Source: Shewanella pealeana ATCC 700345 (GTDB lineage Bacteria; Pseudomonadota; Gammaproteobacteria; Enterobacterales; Shewanellaceae). Taken from it: DNA of 64,000 nucleotides. The stretch lies in assembly GCF_000018285.1 (NCBI RefSeq), contig NC_009901.1, positions 3,533,001 to 3,597,000 of the forward strand, in the 5' to 3' direction. The notes under the pieces are model-generated. The model saw nothing but the letters and a program-made list of their open reading frames with translations, had not been told where the DNA came from and searched no databases. Of this stretch, positions 32,620 to 40,606 are shown piece after piece. The translations under genes were made by a program, and so were the position numbers. Position 1 is the first letter of the stretch, and every line of letters begins with the position of its first letter.

Positions 32620-34932
32620 TTACTCATAACCCCGCTTCACTTCAGGGGTGATCTCCAGTCGATGAATCGCCTCTCCCGGGAGTAACGGTGTACTTTGCTG
32701 TGTCACATAGTCATCGAAACCGGAGCGATAAAAAGCGGATAGCGGATGCCCTGACTGGCCACCCGGTATCGTCATTATGGCATTGACTTCATCACCCGGC
32801 TGTACAATAAAGCGCTGGGATGCACCAAACGATGCACCTTGCACTGCGGGCATAAAGCTGTCACCAAAGCCTTCAACTACCGGCATATCCAGCAAGCTAC
32901 TCAGCGCCGGGATCTGCTTAGAAAACGGATGCTGGATCTTAAGTTGATTCACCTTGCCCCAAGCCAAATCTGCCATGTCATTATTGTCACTGTATTTAGC
33001 TAAACTCGCCTCTTTAACGTTTAGGTAAATTTGTAGCAGATAGCCTGACCAGCTGTGCTCATCCTGAGGTAACCAGCTAGGCTCTTGCGCATTAATCAGC
33101 TGCCATATTCCCGGCTCTAAATAGCGCTTTATAGCTGAGAGACTGAGCTCACTTTTAGCAAGCTCAGTTTCAATTGGCGCAAAGGTGGTATCGATAACTC
33201 GCGTTCTAAAGTGGCGAACTAAGGTATAACCGACAGAATCACTGCAAGCACATGCCTGCCATGATGTTAAGTACTCAATATCTTTAGCAAAACGTTCAGG
33301 TTGTTGGCTTAATTGATTAAGCAGTAACTGCTGCCAGTCCATCAAAAAACGCGCTTCATTATCTAGCTGTAACTGATAAAAATCCTCGACCGAGAAACGG
33401 TCCGACTCAAACAGTCTGTCTCGGATCTGCATACTGCGAGCCCCAAGGGCATAACCACCATCTCCTAGCAGCTGTTGCTGTTCAACCGATACCACACGAG
33501 AGTTTCCGGTCCATAGTCGGTTATTTTCAGGATTGATAACCTGCGGTAATACTGCTTTATCTTGTTGCCAATTTACACTTTGAAAATCTGTTGTTGCCAT
33601 GGCAACATTACTGGGATTCGTCCTCGATGGATATGCCCCCGCCGGTTTCCAAGCCACACTGCCGTTACTGTCAACTAACAGCATATTTTGCACCGGGATC
33701 CCCATTTTCTCGGCAACCTCAATGCCTTGCTCAACATTGCCGATGCTATCTAGCTCAATTAACTGCATATCCACCGCATAATCGCTATGGCCAACCCAAG
33801 ATAGCGCATACCTTTTATCACCAACCTCTTTGACTGGCCCGAAAGGCGACATCTCGATGGTATAGCTTACCTCTGAATCGGGTAAGGCAATGGTTTCATG
33901 TTCAAAATAGATAGGTGTTTGCTCATCAATTGCTATCCAATCTGCGGTATCGATATAAGCATTGGTGAAGCCCCAAGCCACCTTGCCATTACTGCCCACA
34001 ACAATCGCTGGCGCGCCGGGTAGTGAGACTCCGGTCACCTGTTGCTCAACGCCCTCTTTTTGATAATTCAATTGAGCCCGATACCAGATAATCGGCACGG
34101 CAAAAGACAGATGCATATCATCGGATAACATAGCCTTACCGTTAGCGGTTAACTCTCCGGTGACCGCCCAGTTATTACTGCCAATATCGAGTGGCTCAGC
34201 AATCTGTTGGAACTTGGCCTGTGCAAGCATGTTATTAGAGAGCGGTGGGATCGGCATTGCTGTTAACGCAAGTTGACTGCCATCCAGCGCCGCTTGATAT
34301 TGACTCGGCTGAATAAGAAAATCGACCATCTTCTCGCCAAATAGATCTTGAATTTGAGTAAGCGCTAAGTCGCGCTTAATGGTGTTGCCCTGCAGGTCGA
34401 GATACATGCTGTAGATCACCAGCAAGCTGTCTGCTGGTACCCAAGGTTTTGGATTTGCCCCTGTTACAATATACTCAAATGAAGAGAGACTCTGAGCAGC
34501 AAGCGCATCATTCACCCCTTGAGCGTAGGTGGTGAGCACCTTCAAATGCGTTGCATCTAACTTTGTGACAATAAGCTCTGCACGTTTACGTAACTGATGA
34601 AAACGACGACGCTTATCTAAATCTAAAGCTTTTTCACCGAAGATCTCCGCGAGTTCACCGGCGGAGTTGCGGCGCAGCAGATCCATTTGAAAGAATCTGT
34701 CCTGTCCATGAGCATAACCTAGACCATAGGCCGCATCCTGTCGGTCACTAGCGTGAATAATTGCAGTACCTAGCCTATCTCGCGCTAGGCTCACTGGCTG
34801 CTTAATATTTTCGCTGATTACATCGGTATCGAGCTTGGGTAAACTCAAAGACAAAGTTAGGTACAAACCACCAGCAACGGCCGCTGCAACTGACGAGGTT
34901 CCAATGAGTGCTATTTTTATTGTTTTATGCAT
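32620..34932 (-). CDS. penicillin acylase family Ntn-hydrolase
   Basis: A 770-residue precursor of the penicillin amidase/acyl-homoserine-lactone acylase family. An N-terminal membrane or signal segment (about 5-30) sends it to the periplasm. The alpha chain has YGLGYAHGQDRFFQMDLLRR; autocatalytic cleavage is expected just before S252 in GSNNWAV, which becomes the N-terminal nucleophile of the beta chain. It hydrolyses amide bonds; natural substrates may be acyl-homoserine lactones or other N-acyl compounds, not decided by sequence. It stands alone and converges with the pilin. Confidence 0.88.
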   Translation of the reverse strand: MHKTIKIALIGTSSVAAAVAGGLYLTLSLSLPKLDTDVISENIKQPVSLARDRLGTAIIHASDRQDAAYGLGYAHGQDRFFQMDLLRRNSAGELAEIFGEKALDLDKRRRFHQLRKRAELIVTKLDATHLKVLTTYAQGVNDALAAQSLSSFEYIVTGANPKPWVPADSLLVIYSMYLDLQGNTIKRDLALTQIQDLFGEKMVDFLIQPSQYQAALDGSQLALTAMPIPPLSNNMLAQAKFQQIAEPLDIGSNNWAVTGELTANGKAMLSDDMHLSFAVPIIWYRAQLNYQKEGVEQQVTGVSLPGAPAIVVGSNGKVAWGFTNAYIDTADWIAIDEQTPIYFEHETIALPDSEVSYTIEMSPFGPVKEVGDKRYALSWVGHSDYAVDMQLIELDSIGNVEQGIEVAEKMGIPVQNMLLVDSNGSVAWKPAGAYPSRTNPSNVAMATTDFQSVNWQQDKAVLPQVINPENNRLWTGNSRVVSVEQQQLLGDGGYALGARSMQIRDRLFESDRFSVEDFYQLQLDNEARFLMDWQQLLLNQLSQQPERFAKDIEYLTSWQACACSDSVGYTLVRHFRTRVIDTTFAPIETELAKSELSLSAIKRYLEPGIWQLINAQEPSWLPQDEHSWSGYLLQIYLNVKEASLAKYSDNNDMADLAWGKVNQLKIQHPFSKQIPALSSLLDMPVVEGFGDSFMPAVQGASFGASQRFIVQPGDEVNAIMTIPGGQSGHPLSAFYRSGFDDYVTQQSTPLLPGEAIHRLEITPEVKRGYE

Positions 34933-35167
34933 CGCTTCTGCTGTCCCTGCGCTAAATATATCTAATGCATCATAAACTGGGTTACAAAATTGTTAAACAG
35001 TCATTTGAATTTTATCTTTATTTCAAACAAATACAGCTCATCGTGCTGGCTATAGCCTCAATCCTAGCGAGCAACACTTTTCGATAGCTTCAAAAATTGA
35101 TCCCTGTCTTCCCCCCCAATTTAGAGCGATTTATGGCAAAATAGCGGCAAGCAAATCTAGGAGTCAT
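34933..35167. other. divergent intergenic region
   Basis: This stretch separates the acylase gene from the zinc-ribbon gene. It contains AT-rich tracts and the ribosome site AGGAG before 35168. No operator or hairpin of note was seen. Confidence 0.4.
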
Positions 35168-35419
35168 ATGGCTAAACCCAATAAGAAAGGGCCGACACAA
35201 ACGGTGGAGATCTTCTGCGCTAAATGTAAAGCCCAGTTATTTAAGTACCGAAAAGGTGGCAAGGGCTCGCTGGTTAAATGCTTTAAAGAGCGCATCGTCG
35301 ATGACTACACCCAAATCCCCTGCCAATGCCCAAGCTGCGAGCAAGTCTTCGCACGCGATACCCTGATCCGCGGCGCGCCAGCGTTTAAGATGATAGGTGG
35401 TAAGGTCACAATGAAGTAG
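35168..35419 (+). CDS. small zinc-ribbon protein
   Basis: An 83-residue basic protein. Cysteines C17 and C20 (CAKC) with C52, C54 and C57 (PCQCPSC) make a treble-clef or ribbon zinc site; C38 may also take part. The N terminus is lysine-rich, suggesting RNA or DNA contact. AGGAG lies five bases before the ATG, so the start is firm. I know similar conserved hypothetical proteins in Shewanella but no function. Confidence 0.75.
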   Translation: MAKPNKKGPTQTVEIFCAKCKAQLFKYRKGGKGSLVKCFKERIVDDYTQIPCQCPSCEQVFARDTLIRGAPAFKMIGGKVTMK

Positions 35420-35421
35420 CC

Positions 35422-35738
35422 AGCCTTGGAATGAAGGCTGGTTACATTTTTCTTTGTGCTGTTGGCACATGTAAGGCTGAGCCTGACTAACATCATCAAG
35501 TTAGACTTCGTCTAACAATTAACGTCGTGGCGCTTCGCCCCTTTCTGTTGTTAAGAGTCGAGCCAAGAGGGAAAGCGCTTGTCCCCGCTCTTGATTTCAT
35601 AAGAGTAAACCCTCAGCGCCCCTGACGAAGTTGTCACCCTCACGCTTATGGATAAATCACTAACGCTTCCGATGGGGAATTGGTGTTACCTGCGAGTTTC
35701 GTAACTTAGTTTTGCCCCTTTCCTCGTTAGTACAATTA
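35422..35738. repeat. dispersed intergenic repeat, copy A
   Basis: This stretch is shared in blocks with 57590-57970: a segment around CGTGGCGCTTCGCCCCTTTC, the segment AGTCGAGCCAAG, GGGAAAGCGCTTGTCCCC, CTAACGCTTCCGATGGGG and CGTAACTTAGTTTTGCCCC. The small palindrome AGCCTT..AATGAAGGCT with TTTCTTTGTGC comes before the block here but after it in the other copy, so the repeat is modular. No open frame spans it. Confidence 0.75.
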
Positions 35739-35993
35739 CTCTGTCATTTCTTAGTTCGCATAGTTATCCATAGTAAAGATAATGCGAACTCACAAATTCA
35801 GACCCTCGACAATACTTCCCGTTTGGCAATGCAGACATTACAAGGCTAGTTTGATTTTTTCACCTACAAATTAGAAATAATGCTTTTACAGCAATTAGTT
35901 GCAGATGATATCCTTACCTAAATGGTCAAGCAGACTAGAACATTATCGTGCCGCTATTGAATAAGACGTTATGTTTCAAATATGGAGCAATAA
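35739..35993. other. intergenic region with possible attC right half
   Basis: This AT-rich stretch has no gene. Its end (CCGCTATTG near 35951 and GTTATGT at 35968-35974) resembles the right half of an integron attC site, immediately before the small gene at 35994. The matching left half is not evident. Confidence 0.35.
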
Positions 35994-36236
35994 ATGTACA
36001 AAGAGAAATTAGGAATTCCAGATGAGCATGAGTTTATTCAGACAAACTCAAAGAATGAGGCTCGAAAAGGTCGTGATACAGACATCTATAGCTACGATGA
36101 AAAAGATTCATCTGGAAAACTAGTTGGAAGTTATGTAATCCGCGACAGTATGAGTATTTACCCGCCACAAAGCACAATAGTTTCATTTGAAAAATTTGAT
36201 TCTGATGGCAATAAAATTGATTCAGGCAGAATATAA
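35994..36236 (+). CDS. small hypothetical protein, possible gene cassette
   Basis: An 80-residue, strongly charged protein (KLGIPDEHEFIQTN, then SYVIRDSMSIYPPQSTIVSFEKFDSDG) with no membrane segment. ATGGAGCAATAA before the ATG provides a GGAG ribosome site. Composition is AT-rich like the dNTPase gene 57 bases downstream. The pair could be one transcription unit. No family recognised. Confidence 0.5.
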   Translation: MYKEKLGIPDEHEFIQTNSKNEARKGRDTDIYSYDEKDSSGKLVGSYVIRDSMSIYPPQSTIVSFEKFDSDGNKIDSGRI

Positions 36237-36293
36237 ACATAAGTACATAAGATACATTTATTTGATGATTGTTATATTTAACAAGGCTAATAT

Positions 36294-37613
36294 ATGAAAA
36301 TGCAATGGAACAAACTACTTTCTAGTAAACGATTAGGTTCGTCAGAATGTCTAGGTGATGGAATTAGAACTGAATATTATAGAGATTATGATCGCATTGT
36401 TTTCTCTGCTTCATTTAGAAGATTAGCTAGAAAGACTCAAGTTCATCCTTTGTCATTTAATGACCATATTCATAATCGATTAACTCATTCAATTGAAGTT
36501 AGTAGTGTTGGTCGAAGTTTAGGTTTAGCTGTTGGTTTAGCGATTAAAGATAAGTTACCTACTGATATAACTGCCGTTGATTTCGCCTCTATAATTCAAG
36601 CAGCTTGCGTCGCACATGATATTGGAAATCCGCCATTTGGTCATGCTGGTGAATATGCAATTCGACAATGGTTTACTGAAAATGAAAATTTATTGAATAG
36701 TACATTAACCATTGCGGAACAAAATGATTTAAAGTATTTCGAGGGTAATGCTCAAGGGTTAAGAATTGTTACTCAATTGGAAGGTCATTATAAAGACGGT
36801 GGTTTGCGATTAACTTATGCAACCCTTGGAGCTCTAATTAAATATCCTTGGAAATCTGATAATAAATTAGCGTCAGAAAAGGAGAAGTTTAATGTATTCC
36901 AATCTGAAGTTGATATTTATTCAAAAATTTCTGAAGAACTTGGACTAATTAAGCTAGATGATGAGCGTTATTCAAGACATCCTCTAGCTTACTTAATGGA
37001 AGCAGCTGATGATATTTGCTACAAAATCTTAGACATAGAAGATGCTTTAGAACTTGACTTATTAAGAATTGAAGATGTGATCCCTATATTTAAAAAGCTA
37101 TCTAATGCTGCTGAATTTAATGAAATTAATGATATTGGTTCTGAATTTTCATCAAGAAAACGTATTGTAGCTTATAGAGCTAAGGTTATTGATAATTTGA
37201 TAAGAGAAGTTGTAGCGATCTTTGAACATAATTATAACGATATAATGGAAGGTAAGTTTGAAGGTGATTTGATATCTAAAGTTACAGGTGATTGCCAGGT
37301 TGGTATTCAAGAGATAAAAGAAATGACCACTGATAAAATATTTTCTTATAGAAGAAAAATTGAACTAGAAGTCGGTTCTTATTCTTCAATTGAAAGCATA
37401 TTAAGTGCGTTCATAACGGCAATTAATCAAAAAATCGACAATATAGCTACATTTAAATCAAAGAGAATACTTGATTTAATGCAAGATGACCTTCCTAGTG
37501 GCGAGTCGACTACTCCTTATGAATATTATATGGCTATAACCGATTTTGTTTCAGGAATGACTGATAACTATGCAACATTCATTGCAAAACAAATTAATGG
37601 CAATGCTAAGTAA
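36294..37613 (+). CDS. HD-domain dNTP triphosphohydrolase (dGTPase-like)
   Basis: A 439-residue protein of the Dgt/SAMHD1-like class that removes triphosphate from deoxynucleotides. HD-site residues are visible: H65 (NRLTHSIEV), H108-D109 (AHDIGNPPFGHAGE) and a later aspartate in MEAADDICYKILDIEDA. RDYDRIVFSASFRRLARKTQVHP at 30-52 is typical of the family. The gene is AT-rich and sits in the accessory region, away from core genes. Dgt-like dNTPases can act as phage defence by depleting dNTPs; that role here is inference. A chromosomal housekeeping dGTPase may exist elsewhere. Confidence 0.88.
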   Translation: MKMQWNKLLSSKRLGSSECLGDGIRTEYYRDYDRIVFSASFRRLARKTQVHPLSFNDHIHNRLTHSIEVSSVGRSLGLAVGLAIKDKLPTDITAVDFASIIQAACVAHDIGNPPFGHAGEYAIRQWFTENENLLNSTLTIAEQNDLKYFEGNAQGLRIVTQLEGHYKDGGLRLTYATLGALIKYPWKSDNKLASEKEKFNVFQSEVDIYSKISEELGLIKLDDERYSRHPLAYLMEAADDICYKILDIEDALELDLLRIEDVIPIFKKLSNAAEFNEINDIGSEFSSRKRIVAYRAKVIDNLIREVVAIFEHNYNDIMEGKFEGDLISKVTGDCQVGIQEIKEMTTDKIFSYRRKIELEVGSYSSIESILSAFITAINQKIDNIATFKSKRILDLMQDDLPSGESTTPYEYYMAITDFVSGMTDNYATFIAKQINGNAK

Positions 37614-37681
37614 TTCTTAATTGAAAACCCACTCCTTACTTATGTTAGGAGGTTTCAAGATACTTTTTGCTTATCTAAATT

Positions 37682-37713
37682 AACCTAGTTAGACTAAATA
37701 TTCTAACTAGGTT
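37682..37713. terminator. perfect inverted repeat downstream of the dNTPase gene
   Basis: AACCTAGTTAGA and TCTAACTAGGTT form a 12-bp stem with an eight-base loop. No T tract follows, so it may be a weak terminator or a recombination-site arm. A second, imperfect hairpin (GGAG/CTCC words) lies at 37625-37660. Confidence 0.45.
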
Positions 37714-37869
37714 CTGTCCAGTTCTGTGTTTCAACCTCTTTTCTTAAATTAGATAAACAGTAGTATCAATATCTCCTTCACTTTGCTTAGTAATTATCTT
37801 CACAGTTCTAGATTACTGCTAAATTGATGGGACTTGTAATTTATCAGTTAGTTATAAGGTTTTTAACGA

Positions 37870-38049
37870 ATGAAAAATGTGGTTAATGACGATAAGATCG
37901 GAGACTTTCGAGATTTAGTGAATTCTAACTCAAGTTTTGTTTATCACACTTACAAAGATAAAAATGGAAAAAATCTCTTCCACCTAGTCTGCTCTTGTAT
38001 GGACTGCGGTGTTTTTCAAGGTAGTTGGCACTCTTTACTTAAATTTTAA
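37870..38049 (+). CDS. short ORF with a Cys cluster, possibly truncated by IS debris
   Basis: A 59-codon frame, MKNVVNDDKIGDF at the start and CSCMDCGVFQGSW near the end. The C-x-C-x2-C cluster suggests a metal site. The frame runs to the very edge of the IS3 remnant (38046), so it may be the N-terminal part of a longer gene cut by the insertion. No ribosome site is convincing. Low confidence. Confidence 0.3.
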   Translation: MKNVVNDDKIGDFRDLVNSNSSFVYHTYKDKNGKNLFHLVCSCMDCGVFQGSWHSLLKF

Positions 38050-38387
38050 GCTGCATTTCTTGTTTCAGTTTCAGACTCTTTTTCTGGGTTCAACACTACC
38101 TCACCGATAACGTCACAGTTCCTTATACCGTTTGGCCAGCGTTTAGGGTTTCTTGATCTTGCTTCTTCTAGTACCTCCTTACGCTTAGATAAAATCGCTT
38201 TATCTTGCATCGCATGTCGCTCACTCGGTGATACAAAATTGAGCTTACTGTGCTTATGTTTGGTATTGTACCAAGTCACGAACGTTTCTACCCATTCCCG
38301 TGCCTCGGTGATGTTTTTAAAGCCAGAGCTAGGCCATTCTGGCCGATACTTTAAGGTTCTGAATAATGCTTCGGAGTAAGCGCGCAA
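38046..38387 (-). pseudogene. IS3-family transposase OrfB, C-terminal remnant
   Basis: A frame of 113 codons matches the last part of an IS3-type DDE integrase: YSEALFRTLKYRPEWPSSGF with the conserved catalytic glutamate region, WVETFVTWYNTKHKHSKLNFVSPSERHA. The N-terminal helix-turn-helix and the first two catalytic aspartates are missing; the break is near 38385, where the intron-like segment begins. It is not functional alone. Confidence 0.85.
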
Positions 38388-38747
38388 TGTCAGGGTAGAT
38401 GCCCGCTATAGTGCGAAGAGTTATATTGATCACGAAAGAGCATGGGGCAATCTCTTTCCAACTCTCATTGCCTTTTGGCCACAGCGTATAAACCACTTCC
38501 GCTGTTTCTCACGTGACGCACCTTACGCGGATTCACTTATGTTCATCATACTGACTACCTAGCACTCACCCGATTTGTGGTTATCAGGAGGATCGTTCTC
38601 TCACGATTCAGCTCCCGCTCAGTTATGGTACTGAACTTCGTTACATTGTCAGACTCGCTACTTTATTCAGAGTCCTAGGGTCATCTGGTGATACAGATGG
38701 TTCACTCAAAAGCGGTGAACAGCGCTTCATACGACCTCACGTCGCAC
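38388..38747 (-). mobile_element. probable 5' fragment of a group II intron RNA
   Basis: Read on the minus strand this gene-free segment begins GTGCGAC, the bacterial group II intron 5' consensus (GUGYG). It continues with purine-rich, hairpin-dense sequence (AACCACAAATCGGGTGAG, GCGTAAGGTGCGTCACGTG, GAGAAACAGCGGAAGTGG) like domain I of such introns. No maturase ORF and no domain V/VI were found; the sequence stops at the IS3 remnant. It is a truncated, inactive copy if the assignment is right. The alternative is an unrelated structured non-coding repeat. Confidence 0.45.
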
Positions 38748-38948
38748 GCCCCATTGTGAGCTACAGGCGATAAGTTGCACCGTTGAGTAACAAGCCAGTT
38801 GACCTACTTTTACTAATCGATAAATGTCAGTTACTGATTACGTTCGTTAAGGCATCAATATCAATGCTCACTTCTCAATTCCCTATGCTCGTTTGTTCAG
38901 CATGACTCTGGTAGAGTGCTTATTAATCAATTAGCTGAGGTTCCCAGA
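38748..38948. other. intergenic stretch before the PIN-like gene
   Basis: No gene and no repeat with other parts of the window were seen. The end contains the ribosome site GAGG used by the gene at 38949. Confidence 0.4.
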
Positions 38949-39926
38949 ATGAATTCATACTTGGTTTCGGATAAGCCTATTATTTATACCGACATGAACG
39001 TATTTAGATATTTGGCTTGCGGAGACATTTCTATTGCGGAACCAGAACGATTCAAGTGGGTTTACTCACATGTTCACCTTGACGAAATTTATAGGAATGG
39101 AAACCAAGATGCTCTCGAAGGAATGAAATTACTGAAAGCCATTGAGATTTCAGATGTTCTGAATCAAGACTTTCAATCTGAAGGTAATATTGTAATACGA
39201 GATTTCATAGATCCTTATTTAAGGTATGAGCAACACTTAGAAGCAATTGCTGGGTATGAGGGAACTTCAGATCATATGATCGAACACCTTATACGTTCTT
39301 TTGGAGCTGACAACTTTAACGAATTAAGTGAAACACCAGAGCAAATGCGAAATGAGATAGAAAGAATAACTAGTATTATTCCTGACGATAGGCGTGAAAA
39401 TTTAATCAATAAAGCGTCAGCGGTGTCGAATGATATGAATGACACTATTGAAAAACACCTAAAAAATAGGATGCCGATTGATAAAACAAGAAGCGCTTTG
39501 GGGATTACAAGTGAAAATCGGAAAGGTATTGAGAAGTCTAAATCCGCAATAGATGACATTTGGGATTTAATTTCACCTTCAATACAAAATATCACAAAAA
39601 ATCAATTCTTTGGCTTTGAGCCAATTCAAGGTATTGAGGGAGTTCAGCATACTCAGCACGGTGCAATATCTGGAGCATATATTGTACTTAATATGATAGG
39701 CATAAGCCCTGATAAAGGCTTAGCGAAAAGAGACAAAATCAAAAATGTAATGTCCGATGGGCAGCACGCTGGAATGGCTTCTTATTGTAACGCCTTAGTT
39801 TCTGCAGACAGAGGAATAATTAATAAATCATCGTGCATATATTCATACTTGAATAATATAACCAATGCTTTGCATTTTGAATTCCAAAAAGGGTTTCAGC
39901 TTAGTCTTGGTGTAAGTGAAACATAA
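38949..39926 (+). CDS. PIN-like domain protein, cassette-type
   Basis: A protein of about 325 residues. The N terminus (PIIYTDMNVFRYLACGDI, then WVYSHVHLDEIYR) and C terminus (DGQHAGMASYCNALVSADRGIINK) hold conserved acidic residues in the order expected for a PIN-like nuclease (D near 15, E near 46, D near 270 and D near 284), with a long helical insertion between. ATG at 38949 has GAGG eight bases upstream and is preferred to the TTG at 38916. The stop codon is followed at once by an attC-like left arm, suggesting a former integron cassette. RNase or defence role is inferred. Confidence 0.6.
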   Translation: MNSYLVSDKPIIYTDMNVFRYLACGDISIAEPERFKWVYSHVHLDEIYRNGNQDALEGMKLLKAIEISDVLNQDFQSEGNIVIRDFIDPYLRYEQHLEAIAGYEGTSDHMIEHLIRSFGADNFNELSETPEQMRNEIERITSIIPDDRRENLINKASAVSNDMNDTIEKHLKNRMPIDKTRSALGITSENRKGIEKSKSAIDDIWDLISPSIQNITKNQFFGFEPIQGIEGVQHTQHGAISGAYIVLNMIGISPDKGLAKRDKIKNVMSDGQHAGMASYCNALVSADRGIINKSSCIYSYLNNITNALHFEFQKGFQLSLGVSET

Positions 39927-40010
39927 CAAGTAGCTGCAACGGACTTGCCATACTTTCCCTAATGCCAATCGTCGTTTTCAGAGCTTAAGCTCTAAAACGT
40001 TTCTGTCCAC
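39924..40010 (+). repeat. attC-like left half after the PIN-like gene
   Basis: Beginning at the stop codon, TAACAAGTAGCTGCAACGG is typical of the left end (R'' and L'') of chromosomal-integron attC sites. About 85 bases match the sequence after the lipoprotein gene at 60432, including a shared palindromic AGAGCTTAAGCTCT region. The matching right end is not found, so the site is truncated. Confidence 0.6.
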
Positions 40011-40606
40011 TTTCGAGTCAGCGAGATCTTCGCTGACTTACGCACGCCCTGAAATCACTTAGAGTAAAAGCTCATTCACATTCAGTTAGTGCGATTTTTC
40101 CTTATCACAAATTATTCGAAGGGGCACTCAAATGTCGAGCGTATTGACCTTAGCTGTGTAACGCCCCAACACAATACTGTTTTTATATCCAGTAGCATTG
40201 TTCAGTGTCCCATAATAAGCAAATTATGGACATTTGTCGTTTTTTACGCACAACGTATTTCTATTTCTAGATAAAACACCTTAAAATTTTATAGTTGACA
40301 CAGTTCCCCGTCCTTGAACCTGGATTATAGGAAGTCCAACTAGTACACATTTTGTCAGCTAAGAACAACTGTTATATGGCAATGCAGCTCACGTTAAGTG
40401 GCAGGGTGGGATTATACTTTGTTAATTCCCCTAATATTTATCCTTTCTGTTCATTTTTCGACCCAAAAAGAGAGTATTGGTTTATATAAACAACCCGTAA
40501 TCGAATAAAAAACGTTCAACCAAATAGGGTTGTTAATTAATTTTACAATGCATAATCCGGCCACTGCGTTAAGTGGGGATAATAATTAGAATAGGAATTT
40601 ATACTA
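40011..40606. other. intergenic region before the radical SAM gene
   Basis: About 600 bases without a credible gene. Seen in it: a hairpin GTCAGCGA/TCGCTGAC at 40017-40037; a possible attC right end on the minus strand (GGGGCGTTACAC near 40155-40168); and an AT-rich promoter-like stretch with a ribosome site (AGGAA) just before 40607. The rest shows nothing I can name. Confidence 0.4.

Noticed and set aside
35968..36293. Full attC sites around the small gene at 35994
   Set aside because: Only GTTATGT-type right ends are present; arms do not pair well enough, so it is mentioned only as a possible half-site.
40089..40274. 61-codon frame before the radical SAM gene
   Set aside because: No ribosome site, no family, and it crosses an attC-like word; regarded as chance.
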